DNA from: Tsukamurella tyrosinosolvens
GTDB lineage: Bacteria > Actinomycetota > Actinomycetes > Mycobacteriales > Mycobacteriaceae
Length of the DNA: 64,000 bases
Reading direction: 5' to 3'
NCBI RefSeq assembly: GCF_900104775.1
Contig: NZ_FNSA01000001.1
Span: forward strand, 1-64,000
Part shown: in pieces, positions 33,927 to 41,945 of the stretch
Layout of the letters: each line of letters begins with the position of its first letter
Numbering within the stretch: the first letter of the stretch is position 1
Notes under the pieces: model-generated
Seen by the model: only the letters and a program-made list of their open reading frames with translations
Databases searched by the model: none
What the model was told of the DNA's origin: nothing
Made by a program: the position numbers and the translations under genes

Positions 33927-34442
33927 ATGAAGCATCTCACCCGCCTGGCCTGCGGCGCGGCCCTGTTCAGCGTCGTCGCGGTCACCAGTTGCTCGCTGCC
34001 GCCCGAGCGCCCCGCCGCAGTAGGGGTACCGACCAGCAGCACAAGCACTCGAACGATCTACTGCCCCTCTCCCGGCGAGGGGAACCCGTCGGACCTGTGC
34101 CAGGCCCACGCTGCGGGCGTGGGCCTCGATACGCCCCACGAAACGATCCGCGTGGTCGTGTGCCCGCCTTCGGGTAGCCTCAGCGCACCCGCTGGATGCC
34201 TGGCTCACGAGTCCGGCGTGCCGGTCCCCGCCTCTGCAGGGACCGACCGGCTCAGCGAGCCCGCCGCCGACGGATGCAGGCATTCGATCCACGTCGAGCC
34301 CGACGGCACTGAGCTGCAACACCTGAATGCCATCTGCCCCGTCGTGCACCCGCTCGAAGGTGAGCGAGTGATCGAGGTCGGTCCCCCGGCGGAGCCCATC
34401 ACGCCCGCGGCCCTGGTGGAGCCCGGCGACATCCCGATCTAG
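33927..34442 (+). CDS. lipoprotein
   Basis: 171 residues, ATG preceded by GGAGGATCC. Signal peptide with lipobox VAVTSC (cysteine at about residue 23). Six further cysteines in the mature part and short repeats of a V-C-P motif (IYCPSPGEG; VVVCPPSGS; AICPVVHP) suggest a disulphide-bonded surface protein. Two motif copies (34238 and 34376) fall in it. Followed by a strong terminator. Unknown function. Confidence 0.6.
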   Translation: MKHLTRLACGAALFSVVAVTSCSLPPERPAAVGVPTSSTSTRTIYCPSPGEGNPSDLCQAHAAGVGLDTPHETIRVVVCPPSGSLSAPAGCLAHESGVPVPASAGTDRLSEPAADGCRHSIHVEPDGTELQHLNAICPVVHPLEGERVIEVGPPAEPITPAALVEPGDIPI

Positions 34443-34464
34443 AACCGGGGTCCCCAAGCACACG

Positions 34465-34500
34465 AAAGAGGCCGTCAGCGTTGATGCTGACGGCCTCTTT
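34465..34500 (+). terminator. intrinsic terminator
   Basis: Perfect 15-bp stem (AAAGAGGCCGTCAGC and complement) with a 6-base loop and a T-rich right edge, 22 bases after the lipoprotein stop. Confidence 0.85.
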
Positions 34501-34528
34501 CCATACCCACCGCCCCTGGGGCGGAAAC

Positions 34529-34563
34529 GCATCAGCCCGGGGCACACACCCCCGGGCTGATGC
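34529..34563. terminator. second hairpin
   Basis: GCATCAGCCCGGGG at 34529-34542 and its complement at 34550-34563, 7-base loop, no T-run. It backs up the terminator 30 bases upstream and lies 39 bases before the IS21-type insertion. Confidence 0.6.
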
Positions 34564-34594
34564 AACGCGCACACTGATACTGAAATGAGTGGGT

Positions 34595-34601
34595 CCCTAA
34601 C
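34595..34601. repeat. target-site duplication, left copy
   Basis: CCCTAAC directly before the left IS end; the same seven bases follow the right end at 37667-37673. Confidence 0.85.
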
Positions 34602-34747
34602 TGGCTATGACAGCTTGAAGAGGCCCCGGCTCGACGGCTAGACCTGGCCCCGTTTGCGACTCGCCGGTGGTGTTGCGACGGTTTGATCTGGCCCCACCTG
34701 ATGGTTGCTCGTGAACATCGTTTCCGAGCCGAAGCAGGTGGTGGCCA

Positions 34748-36508
34748 ATGATGGGATCGAAGGTGGAGCTGTTCGCGCAGATCCGGCGGGACGCCCGGGT
34801 CGAGGGCATGAGTATCCGGGCGTTGGCTCGCAAGCATGGCGTGCACCGGAGGACGGTGCGGCAGGCGTTGTCATCGGCGGAGCCGCCGCCGCGGAAGACG
34901 CCGGAGCGGTCGTCGCCGCGGTTGGACCGGTTCAAGGCGGCGATTGATGAGATGTTGCGGTCGGATCTGGATGCTCCGCGTAAGCAGCGGCACACCGCGA
35001 CGCGGATCCGGGAACGCCTGGCGATCGAGCACGATGCGGTCGAGTTGTCGTATTCGACGGTGCGGGACTACGTGCGGGTCCGGCGGGCGCAGATCGAGGT
35101 GGAGGCCGGCCGCCGGACGGAGGTGTTCATCGCCCAGGACCACGCCCCGGGCGCGGAGGCGGAGGTCGACTTCGGCGAGGTCTGGGTGATCCTGGGCGGG
35201 GTGAAGACCAAGTGCCACATGTTCGTCTACCGGCTCTCGCACTCGGGCAAGGCCATTCACCGGGTCTATCCGACCGGCGGGCAGGAAGCGTTCCTCGAAG
35301 GGCACGTCGAGGCGTTCCGCGAGCTCGGCGGGGTCCCGACCCGGCATATCCGCTACGACAATCTCACCTCGGCGGTGGTCGCGGTCCTGCAGGGCGGAGA
35401 CCGGCGGCGACAGGAGAACCCGCGGTGGACGTTGTTTCACTCGCACTACGGATTCGATCCGTTCTACTGCCAGCCCGGCATCGCCGGGGCGCACGAGAAG
35501 GGCGGCGTTGAAGGCGAGGTCGGATGGTTCCGCCGCAACCGGCTGACCCCAATGCCGCAGGTCGAGTCCCTCGATGAGCTCAACGAGCAGATCAAAGCCT
35601 GGGAGGACCGCGACGAGGGCCGCCGGATCGACGGACGACTGCGCACCATCGGCCAGGACTACGAGCACGACCGAGCAGCGCTCGCGCCGCTGCCGGTGGA
35701 GGATTTCGACCCGGGCCTGATCCTCACACCACGGGTCGATCGGTCGGCGATGATCACCGTTCGGATGGTGAAGTATTCGGTGCCGGCGCACCTGATCGGC
35801 CGCCGAGTCCGCGTCTCACTACAAGCCTCCCAGCTGCTGGTCTACGACGGCCGGACCCTGGTCGCGCGGCATCCACGGGTCGCCGGCCGCGGCACCGCGA
35901 AGATCGACCTCGACCACTACCTCGAGGTGCTCAAGTTCAAACCCGGTGCCCTGCCGGGATCAACGGCGTTGGCGCAGGCCCGCGCTGCCGGGGTGTTCAC
36001 CGCCAGCCATGATGCGTTCTGGGCCGCCGCCCGACGAGTCAACGGCGACACCGACGGCACCAGCGAGCTGATCGACGTCCTGCTGCTGCACCGCAGCCTG
36101 CCCGCCGCGGCGGTGATCGCCGGCATCGATGCTGCATTGCGGGTCGGGGCGGTGAGCGCCGAGGTCGTCGCCGTTGAGGCTCGCCGCGCCGAAGCCCGCC
36201 TGCTCGCGCACGCCTCGGTCGCTGCCGACCAGACAGGTGGGGCCAACGCTGGCCGTCATCTCGATCGCCATGCCGAACGACGCGAGCAACGAGTTGTCAG
36301 CCTCACCCAACGACGGCTCGCAGACCCCGCGGCGGTGATCGCCGGCCTGCCACCCGACCGGCGACCGCTGCCCAGCGTTACGGCCTACGACCGCCTGCTC
36401 CCGCAGCACCGGCGACGCACTGCCTCCGACGCGCTACCTGCGTCGCTGGACCCACCACCGATTGAGTCGCTGGACCCACCACCGATTGAAAGGCCCACCC
36501 GGCTATGA
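34748..36508 (+). CDS. istA: IS21-family transposase IstA
   Basis: 586 residues. N-terminal HTH (MSIRALARKHGVHRRTVRQA), then the rve integrase core with the three acidic residues in EVDFGEVWV, RYDNLTSAVV and HEKGGVEGEVG, a spacing typical of IstA. Catalyses strand transfer with IstB. Length is slightly above the family's 500 or so. Its stop overlaps the istB start (ATGA). Confidence 0.95.
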   Translation: MMGSKVELFAQIRRDARVEGMSIRALARKHGVHRRTVRQALSSAEPPPRKTPERSSPRLDRFKAAIDEMLRSDLDAPRKQRHTATRIRERLAIEHDAVELSYSTVRDYVRVRRAQIEVEAGRRTEVFIAQDHAPGAEAEVDFGEVWVILGGVKTKCHMFVYRLSHSGKAIHRVYPTGGQEAFLEGHVEAFRELGGVPTRHIRYDNLTSAVVAVLQGGDRRRQENPRWTLFHSHYGFDPFYCQPGIAGAHEKGGVEGEVGWFRRNRLTPMPQVESLDELNEQIKAWEDRDEGRRIDGRLRTIGQDYEHDRAALAPLPVEDFDPGLILTPRVDRSAMITVRMVKYSVPAHLIGRRVRVSLQASQLLVYDGRTLVARHPRVAGRGTAKIDLDHYLEVLKFKPGALPGSTALAQARAAGVFTASHDAFWAAARRVNGDTDGTSELIDVLLLHRSLPAAAVIAGIDAALRVGAVSAEVVAVEARRAEARLLAHASVAADQTGGANAGRHLDRHAERREQRVVSLTQRRLADPAAVIAGLPPDRRPLPSVTAYDRLLPQHRRRTASDALPASLDPPPIESLDPPPIERPTRL

Positions 36509-37332
36509 CCGCAACCGCCAATAAGAACCAGACGAATGCGCTGGCCCCGTCGTTGCGCCGCCGGGGCGGCCTCACCGAAGAAGCCGCCCTCGCCGCCGTT
36601 GACCAGGCCTGCCGGCGCCTACGCCTGCCGACAGTGCGGTCGATGATCGACCAGCACCTCACCGCCGCCGCCAAGCAGCAATTGTCCTACCAGGGGTTCC
36701 TCGCCGAACTCCTGCTCGCCGAAGTCGACGACCGGGACCGCCGCTCCACTGTTCGCCGCGTCAAAGCCGCGGGGTTCCCGCGGGAGAAGTGGCTGGCGGA
36801 CTTCGACTTCGACGCCAACCCCGACATCGAACCCGCCACCATCCACCAGCTCGCCACCGGCGACTGGATCCGCCACGGACTGCCGCTCTGCCTCATCGGC
36901 GACTCCGGAACCGGCAAATCCCATCTGCTGATCGGATTGGGAACCGCTGCCGCCGAGCAAGGCTTTAGAGTCCGCTACACCCTCGCCACCAAACTAGTGA
37001 ACGAGCTGGTCGAGGCCGCTGACGAGAAGCAGCTCGCGAAGACCATCAACCGCTACGGCCGCGTTGACCTGCTCATCATCGACGAGCTCGGCTACATGGA
37101 ACTCGATCGCCGCGGCGCCGAACTGCTCTTCCAAGTCCTCACCGAACGCGAAGAGAAGAACAGCGTCGCGATCGCTTCCAACCAGTCCTTCTCCGGCTGG
37201 ACAGACACCTTCACCGACCCACGACTCTGCGCCGCGATCGTCGACCGGCTCACCTACCGCGGCACCATCATCGAAACCGGCACTCACAGCTACCGCCTGG
37301 CTCACACCGAAGCAGCAGCTACCGCGGGCTAA
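36505..37332 (+). CDS. istB: IS21-family helper ATPase IstB
   Basis: 275 residues, DnaC/IstB AAA+ type: Walker A LIGDSGTGKSHLLIGLG, Walker B VDLLIIDELGYMELD, sensor IASNQSFSGW. N-terminal helical domain RSMIDQHLTAAAKQQLSYQG. It assembles on target DNA and activates IstA. Coupled to istA by a 4-base overlap. Confidence 0.96.
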   Translation: MTATANKNQTNALAPSLRRRGGLTEEAALAAVDQACRRLRLPTVRSMIDQHLTAAAKQQLSYQGFLAELLLAEVDDRDRRSTVRRVKAAGFPREKWLADFDFDANPDIEPATIHQLATGDWIRHGLPLCLIGDSGTGKSHLLIGLGTAAAEQGFRVRYTLATKLVNELVEAADEKQLAKTINRYGRVDLLIIDELGYMELDRRGAELLFQVLTEREEKNSVAIASNQSFSGWTDTFTDPRLCAAIVDRLTYRGTIIETGTHSYRLAHTEAAATAG

Positions 37333-37580
37333 GCGCGGCGTTCGTCCTTGACTACCGACAGATGCCGGCGCAAGGCCCGGTTCTGGTGAGTGACATAAAC
37401 CACGGTCCACCGGGTCGTCAGGTTCGGCAGTGGCTCCCCGTCTTTAATCTTCACCCGGACCGATACCTGATCACCGAGCTGATCATCACGCGCGATCACG
37501 AACTCGGCATACGCACGCACCGACTCGCGATCCCAACCAGTCGGCGCAACCACACTGCGCACCCGCGGCCGCCCATCCAC
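37329..37580 (-). CDS. small convergent passenger ORF inside the IS
   Basis: 83 residues from a GTG, ending in a 4-base convergent overlap with istB. The protein reads like a genuine compact domain (GWDRESVRAYAEFVIARDDQ; VSVRVKIKDGEPLPNLTTRW), with balanced composition rather than the Arg/Pro bias of shadow frames. Not a standard IS21 gene; could be a regulatory or target-immunity accessory. Confidence 0.45.
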   Translation of the reverse strand: MDGRPRVRSVVAPTGWDRESVRAYAEFVIARDDQLGDQVSVRVKIKDGEPLPNLTTRWTVVYVTHQNRALRRHLSVVKDERRA

Positions 37581-37666
37581 ACCCCGGACTCTAGCGGCTC
37601 AGGGCCCCACTCAGGTGGGGCCGAATGAAACCGCCCTACCGGGGCCAGATCAACTTGACATAGCCA

Positions 37667-37673
37667 CCCTAAC
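37667..37673. repeat. target-site duplication, right copy
   Basis: CCCTAAC, matching 34595-34601. Confidence 0.85.
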
Positions 37674-37791
37674 CTCGCTCGGGGCCCACAGTACCAGCCC
37701 GACCCAACCGCGACAAGCACATTACGTTGTTGCCCAATAACTTTGACTACCCCATGCGAATCAGAACAGGAACAGGTCGGTCCCCTCCTGG

Positions 37792-38910
37792 CTACTTGTC
37801 CCCCGCGGCCTTGAGGATCAGATACGCCGCGGAGATCGCCTGCCGCGCTTGCACGTCTGTGGCCTGATTGACGAGGGTGAGGTGCCTGCCGACCTGCGCA
37901 ACACAAGCCATGAACCCGTCTCGCGGAACACATCTGGCGTTGTCGTCAGGTACGCCGGGAACCGATTGAGGGGTGCCTCCGAGCAGTACCGAATTGGCCG
38001 CCGCCGTGGCTGCTGCCTCGTCCTTGAAGCGCAGGACGCTCGTTAAGATCGTGCGCCCAACGAGCTGTAGACCGCCGAGCCTTCCGGTGGCCCCCATGCT
38101 CAGCTCGAAGGTATGCGGCGTCATCCAGCCGCCGAACATCCCTGTCTCGTCAGACAGGCCGAAGTAGCTGGGATCCGCTGTCTTGATGGTGCGCGAGACG
38201 ATCCCGTCGATGTCCATGTCGACCCTCGGGCGCGACGCGCCAGGCACGAGCTGCCCTGGGGCGTACACAACTCGGTTCTTGACCTGAGCCTCTATCGCCG
38301 CAGCAGTTAATCGCGTCTGCGTCGCTGTGTCCGGCTTCGTGGTGCCCTCGGTGAACGCCGCGGCGACGGCAACCATGCCCGCCCCTGCAAACGAGACCTC
38401 GACGCGAACAGCCTTGGTTCCGCAGTTGCCGGTTGCCACCGGTTCAAGCACTTGGACCGCACGGCGAGCCGCTGCGTCGTCCCGGAAGCGCAGCAAGCCG
38501 ATGGTCAGCCCCTTCTGCTTGTCGGCGCTAGTCGCTCGTGCCATGAAGCCCGTCAGGACCTGGCCTGGACCTAGGTCCGTGATGTTCTGCCTGGTCAGGA
38601 TGCACTGGCCGTTCTTCGTGGTGAAGTACCCGGTGTCGAAGACGGGCAGCGAGCCAGTGGCGGTCGTGGAGATCTCAGGGTCGATCTCCCGCGGGTTCAC
38701 CACGGCATCCGCGACTTTCCACCCCTCCTGCTGCCACGCGTCCGCATCTGTCTTGGCCACGACCGTGCGCGGCTTGGTCGGATAGTTCCCGGTGTCCAGC
38801 CTGGCAGCAGTGCTCGATGGACCGATAGGCGTACCGGCCACCGTCGTCGAGCATCCGGTCAGCAGTAGCGCGACCCCTACCGTGCTGGTGATTCCCCTCA
38901 GTCTCCCCAT
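37792..38910 (-). CDS. lipoprotein, DUF7373-like
   Basis: 372 residues. Lipobox ALLLTGCST (cysteine at about 20). ARLDTGNYPTKPRTVVAK near the N-terminus and paired repeats (TGYFTTKNGQCILTRQNITD; ELSMGATGRLGGLQLVGRTI) resemble a lipoprotein family common in Nocardia, Gordonia and Rhodococcus (DUF7373). Those proteins are exported and of unknown role. ATG at 38910, with a 27-bp operator-like site 20 bp upstream shared with the divergent TIR gene. A GGGGACCGACC copy lies just after its stop. Confidence 0.65.
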   Translation of the reverse strand: MGRLRGITSTVGVALLLTGCSTTVAGTPIGPSSTAARLDTGNYPTKPRTVVAKTDADAWQQEGWKVADAVVNPREIDPEISTTATGSLPVFDTGYFTTKNGQCILTRQNITDLGPGQVLTGFMARATSADKQKGLTIGLLRFRDDAAARRAVQVLEPVATGNCGTKAVRVEVSFAGAGMVAVAAAFTEGTTKPDTATQTRLTAAAIEAQVKNRVVYAPGQLVPGASRPRVDMDIDGIVSRTIKTADPSYFGLSDETGMFGGWMTPHTFELSMGATGRLGGLQLVGRTILTSVLRFKDEAAATAAANSVLLGGTPQSVPGVPDDNARCVPRDGFMACVAQVGRHLTLVNQATDVQARQAISAAYLILKAAGDK

Positions 38911-38929
38911 GTCCGGAGCATATCGGTTA

Positions 38930-38956
38930 CTACACCATCAGAATGGAAATAGGAAC
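38930..38956 (+). promoter_or_regulatory. 27-bp operator-like site, copy 4
   Basis: CTACACCA, 8 bases, GAAATAGGAAC, followed by GCCGGC and then the GGGGACCGACC copy at 38963. Divergent region between the lipoprotein (38910) and the TIR protein (38990). Copy 6 at 41219 has the same order of parts. Confidence 0.7.
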
Positions 38957-38989
38957 GCCGGCGGGGACCGACCAACCGATAGGAGAGCC

Positions 38990-39913
38990 ATGAGCGCAGA
39001 TCTGTTCATTTCGTATGCGTGGACCTCAGAGCAGCACCGTCAGTGGGTTCGGCTACTCGCGAGCCAGCTCAAGGCACTCGGGTTCGACGTGCTGATCGAC
39101 GCCGACCTTGACTACGGTGATCAGCTCACAGGATTCATGCGTCGGGTCGTCGAGTGCCGGCATGTGCTGCTCATCGCAGATGACAACTACGTTGATCGAG
39201 CTGACACTCTTCCGGACTCGGGCGTAGGGAAGGAGAACCACTCAATCTCAGAGGTCTACGCCGAGCGACCAGGCACCTGGGTTGCGGTGCTATTCAAGGA
39301 CAATCTCCACTACCGACTCCCTGCATGGCTCGCTGACACCCGGCCGAAGGGGATTTCCTTCAACTACGACCCGGCAGCGCCTGCGAACTTTCCCGGCTCC
39401 GAACAGATCGAGGACCTCTGGCGGTGGATCGAGGGGCTGCCTGCGAACCGTGACAGCGCCACCCCTGTGTCCACGTTGCGCGAGCGGGCTGCAAGGCTCG
39501 AACGCCAAGCACTGAAGACAGCGCCGTCCCAGTGGCGGAATCCGTCAGTGGAGGGCGAGGTGCGCTTCACATTCGCCGACGCGCCACGCAACGCGTACCG
39601 ATGGGGTCTTGGAGACTCCGAGTTCGCATTCGAAGCAACCTCCCACGGACCTGACTCGATCTTCGTGTACAAGGACCAGATCAAGGCGGTCGGGATCCTC
39701 CGCGCCGATGGCGTCGACGATCACGACCTGGCTGGACAACTGGTACCCGGACGCAACGTCATCGCGCGCGAAGGCAACACCGTGGTGCTCATGAACGAGC
39801 ACGGGCGGCTAGCCACCGTCGAGATCATCAAGGTTCAACACGAGAACATCTACGGCGGCCAGTACACCGCTCCGTACGTCGACATCCGATGGAAGGTCGT
39901 CGACACCTCCTGA
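38990..39913 (+). CDS. TIR/SEFIR-domain protein
   Basis: 307 residues; ATG preceded by AGGAGAG. N-terminal TIR-like domain: DLFISYAWTSEQHRQWVRLL as box 1, ALGFDVLIDADLDYGDQL, CRHVLLIADDNYVDRA, and GVGKENHSISEVYAERPG. The pattern is closest to the bacterial TIR_2/SEFIR group. The C-terminal 110 residues (RFTFADAPRNAYRWGLGDSE to VDIRWKVVDTS) are a strand-rich domain I do not recognise. Bacterial TIR proteins often act in antiphage defence as NADases or signal producers. Two membrane proteins are encoded convergently downstream. Defence function is inference. Confidence 0.75.
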   Translation: MSADLFISYAWTSEQHRQWVRLLASQLKALGFDVLIDADLDYGDQLTGFMRRVVECRHVLLIADDNYVDRADTLPDSGVGKENHSISEVYAERPGTWVAVLFKDNLHYRLPAWLADTRPKGISFNYDPAAPANFPGSEQIEDLWRWIEGLPANRDSATPVSTLRERAARLERQALKTAPSQWRNPSVEGEVRFTFADAPRNAYRWGLGDSEFAFEATSHGPDSIFVYKDQIKAVGILRADGVDDHDLAGQLVPGRNVIAREGNTVVLMNEHGRLATVEIIKVQHENIYGGQYTAPYVDIRWKVVDTS

Positions 39914-39932
39914 TCCACAAGTCCAGCGCAGC

Positions 39933-40421
39933 TCAGAACCCGCGATGCACCGGGAGGTCACGATCCTGCGCCTCCTTCAGGTCTAGGAACGGCTCCGCAG
40001 CCCAACGCATCTCCTCGCGCTGTTCCGGGCGCAGACGCTGCGTGAAGTACTCGTGCCACATGTCGACATCAAGGCGGCTCGCATCGTCCAGGTACTTCCG
40101 CACCGGCCGCAGCGCCCACCTCGGTCGAGTCAGCAGGCTCTTCCTGAGCGCCTGGAGCGAGGCGAAGTGCCAGATCACCTTGAATACATGATCCCTTGGG
40201 TACTCGACTTGCTTCTTCGTTCCATCGAAGGTCTTATCCCGGAAGAAGTACTTCCCGCACTCTGCCCGACTCTCGGCAAGGTCACCCGTTCGGAAGGCCG
40301 TCAGCATCTCGTCGACCCGCTTGAAGTTCGCGTCGAGCCGGACCGAGTAGTTCAGCCAGGCCGCTACCAGGCCAACGAATATCGTCGCAACCGCGGCTGC
40401 GATTGGTGTCCATGGGCTCAT
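39933..40421 (-). CDS. membrane-anchored hypothetical protein
   Basis: 162 residues: one N-terminal helix (PIAAAVATIFVGLVAAWLNY) and a cytoplasmic helical domain (DANFKRVDEMLTAFRTGDLA; HVFKVIWHFASLQALRKSLL; WAAEPFLDLKEAQDRDLPVH). Its start is directly adjacent to the upstream stop. Convergent with the TIR gene across 19 bp. Shape resembles small membrane effectors but no family is recognised. Confidence 0.55.
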   Translation of the reverse strand: MSPWTPIAAAVATIFVGLVAAWLNYSVRLDANFKRVDEMLTAFRTGDLAESRAECGKYFFRDKTFDGTKKQVEYPRDHVFKVIWHFASLQALRKSLLTRPRWALRPVRKYLDDASRLDVDMWHEYFTQRLRPEQREEMRWAAEPFLDLKEAQDRDLPVHRGF

Positions 40422-40778
40422 CTACTCTGCCCCGGGCTCACATTGGGCGTCCTGCCGTCTCCTGCCGTCACTCAGCTTGTGACCTAGCAGAAGTTCGGCA
40501 ACCGGAGCGACTCTCCATGTGAGAAATGCTGCACTGATGATGCTCACAACCGCGATGGTCGCGAGTGAAATCTGAGCGCCTGCTCGCCCTTCACCAATAC
40601 AGATGAGCGCGATCGTCGCCGTGATCGCAATCGCGACGGCACCCCCACCGACCACGAAGACCAGCCAGTTCCACTTGATCTTTCGGTCGATATCAAGCTT
40701 CTCTGCCGCGGCGTCCAACTGTTTCGCCGCGTACCTGACCCGATCGATCTGCACCGACAACTTGTCCTCTTCGCCCAT
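40422..40778 (-). CDS. two-helix membrane protein with coiled-coil head
   Basis: 118 residues. N-terminal helical/coiled segment (LSVQIDRVRYAAKQLDAAAE) then two transmembrane helices (WLVFVVGGGAVAIAITATIA; ATIAVVSIISAAFLTW). Head-to-tail with the gene downstream, so they form a two-gene operon. A GGGGACCGACATGG copy lies 52 bases upstream. Unknown; could be a membrane partner of the TIR cargo. Confidence 0.55.
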   Translation of the reverse strand: MGEEDKLSVQIDRVRYAAKQLDAAAEKLDIDRKIKWNWLVFVVGGGAVAIAITATIALICIGEGRAGAQISLATIAVVSIISAAFLTWRVAPVAELLLGHKLSDGRRRQDAQCEPGAE

Positions 40779-40857
40779 GCTGCGACCTTATGGGGCGCTG
40801 TCCGATCTCGCACGGAATGCCCGCCTCCATGTCGGTCCCCCTCCGTACTGTCTGCCC

Positions 40858-41028
40858 ATGCCATGGGTCGAGAAGCTCCCGCCGCGCTGCGAGGGCTGCG
40901 ACGCGCCCTACCGGCCGAACCATATGCTCCTCGGCTTCGACAACCTCCAGAGGATGCGGACCCTGTACTGCCGCGACTGTGGACACACCGCCGCAGTGGA
41001 CACGAAGTTGGTCTGGCGGGCCCGTTGA
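40858..41028 (+). CDS. zinc-ribbon mini-protein
   Basis: 56 residues with two CxxC knuckles, LPPRCEGCDAPYRPN and LYCRDCGHTAAVD. Such single zinc ribbons bind DNA or proteins; common in actinobacterial phages and ICEs. It ends head-on against the 51-residue gene at 41029. Confidence 0.6.
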   Translation: MPWVEKLPPRCEGCDAPYRPNHMLLGFDNLQRMRTLYCRDCGHTAAVDTKLVWRAR

Positions 41029-41184
41029 TCACCGCGGCTCGTCGCGCACCTGGTTCGCGGTCGCACCCAGCTCCTCCAGCTGCCACGCCAGATACACCGC
41101 GGCCTGTCGGTCCCTCTCGGCGCTGACTTTGTCCAGCAGGTCACGGACGGGTGCGAGTACGGCGTCGATCTCGTCGTCGGTCAT
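41029..41184 (-). CDS. 51-residue helical protein
   Basis: ATG at 41184, stop at 41029 immediately next to the convergent stop. MTDDEIDAVLAPVRDLLDKV then AERDRQAAVYLAWQLEELGA: one long amphipathic helix pair, dimer-like. The AERDRQA codons contain the AGGGACCGACA motif variant. Unknown function. Confidence 0.5.
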   Translation of the reverse strand: MTDDEIDAVLAPVRDLLDKVSAERDRQAAVYLAWQLEELGATANQVRDEPR

Positions 41185-41218
41185 GCTTCACATGTTGGGC
41201 CGAGCGGGCTCGCGTCCT

Positions 41219-41245
41219 CTACACCGGCGGAACAGGAATGCACAC
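41219..41245 (+). promoter_or_regulatory. 27-bp operator-like site, copy 6 (divergent variant)
   Basis: CTACACCG, 8 bases, GGAATGCACAC. Weaker match, but it is followed by GCCGGCC and GGGGACCGACA (41254), the same order of parts as copy 4. It is 35 bases upstream of the 51-residue gene on the minus strand. Confidence 0.5.
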
Positions 41246-41276
41246 GCCGGCCGGGGGACCGACAGGAACAAGAGCA

Positions 41277-41300
41277 GCCCCTGACCTGTAGGTCAGGGGC
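41277..41300. terminator. bidirectional hairpin
   Basis: Perfect 11-bp inverted repeat, GCCCCTGACCT and complement, two-base centre. It lies 48 bases after the stop of the gene at 41348 (minus strand), so it probably terminates that transcript. Confidence 0.7.
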
Positions 41301-41347
41301 AGTTCTGGTAGACGGCCGTCACCGACCGGCGGCTTCCGATGGATGTG

Positions 41348-41644
41348 TCACCAATACGCAACCGGCACGTCGATTTCGCTCGACGCCTGCAGCGCTTCGG
41401 CGATACGAATCGCGTCGAGGTCGCTCGCGATCACGACTTCACCCATTCCCAGACTCACCGGACCGGTGATCCCATCGCCACGGTTCATGAGACGGTCGAC
41501 GAACGCCTGCGCCGCTTCGTTGGGCATCCCGGGCGCTCCCGTCGTGGTCCGCGATGCCCCGTATTCGATCGACATCATCACGAACCCGACGGTGACAACG
41601 TTCACGTCGACATCACAACCGATCGTCATGTCATCCAGTTTCAT
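41348..41644 (-). CDS. hypothetical small acidic protein
   Basis: 98 residues, ATG at 41644 chosen because AAGGAG lies 8 bases upstream. MKLDDMTIGCDVDVNVVTVG then FVMMSIEYGASRTT and EVVIASDLDAIRIAEALQAS: a strand-rich small domain resembling phage-type proteins. The upstream palindrome CCTGAAC-TCAAG-GTTCAGG (41672-41690) is a likely operator. Unknown function. Confidence 0.6.
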   Translation of the reverse strand: MKLDDMTIGCDVDVNVVTVGFVMMSIEYGASRTTTGAPGMPNEAAQAFVDRLMNRGDGITGPVSLGMGEVVIASDLDAIRIAEALQASSEIDVPVAYW

Positions 41645-41671
41645 TTCCAACGCTCCTTAAGGCGATCCCGA

Positions 41672-41690
41672 CCTGAACTCAAGGTTCAGG
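41672..41690. promoter_or_regulatory. operator-like palindrome
   Basis: CCTGAAC, 5-base centre, GTTCAGG, 28 bases upstream of the start at 41644. The spacing differs by one from the mycobacterial SOS box. The remaining 250 bases up to 41945 show no gene. Confidence 0.45.
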
Positions 41691-41945
41691 ATAGCATCGA
41701 CGGGAAGTTTGTGCAACCGAAATCCGTTGTCGGTCAGCATTTTTCATTGTTTCTTGGCCTAGGCAACACGCGACGCCTCGCAAGTCGAGGTCAGGGGCTG
41801 TCTCAAGCTCCCCTGTCAGGCGGACTGAGCCTCAACAGGCTCGGCCACACCGTCTCCATGGACACCAGCCTGGTCTCGCAGGACCGATAGTGTCACCTCC
41901 CCAGGACTACCCGTCCTCGGCGCGGCGGACTAAGGGTGCCACCGG

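Larger units (their letters stand above)
34602..37666. mobile_element. IS21-family insertion sequence
   Basis: 3,065 bp. Terminal inverted repeats start TGGCTATGACA (left) and, read inward, TGGCTATGTCA (right), with 21 of 29 bases matching. Subterminal GGCCCC repeats, including GGCCCCACCTGA near both ends, are typical of IS21. It contains istA, istB and a small convergent ORF, and is flanked by a 7-bp duplication. It contains none of the GGGGACCGAC motif copies that crowd the surrounding element, so it arrived later. Confidence 0.93.

Noticed and set aside
34465-34563. the two hairpins as part of the IS ends
   Set aside because: They lie outside the 7-bp target duplication at 34595-34601, so they belong to the element, not to the IS.
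41672-41690. mycobacterial SOS (LexA) box
   Set aside because: GAAC and GTTC are separated by five bases, not the four of the LexA site; kept only as a generic palindrome.
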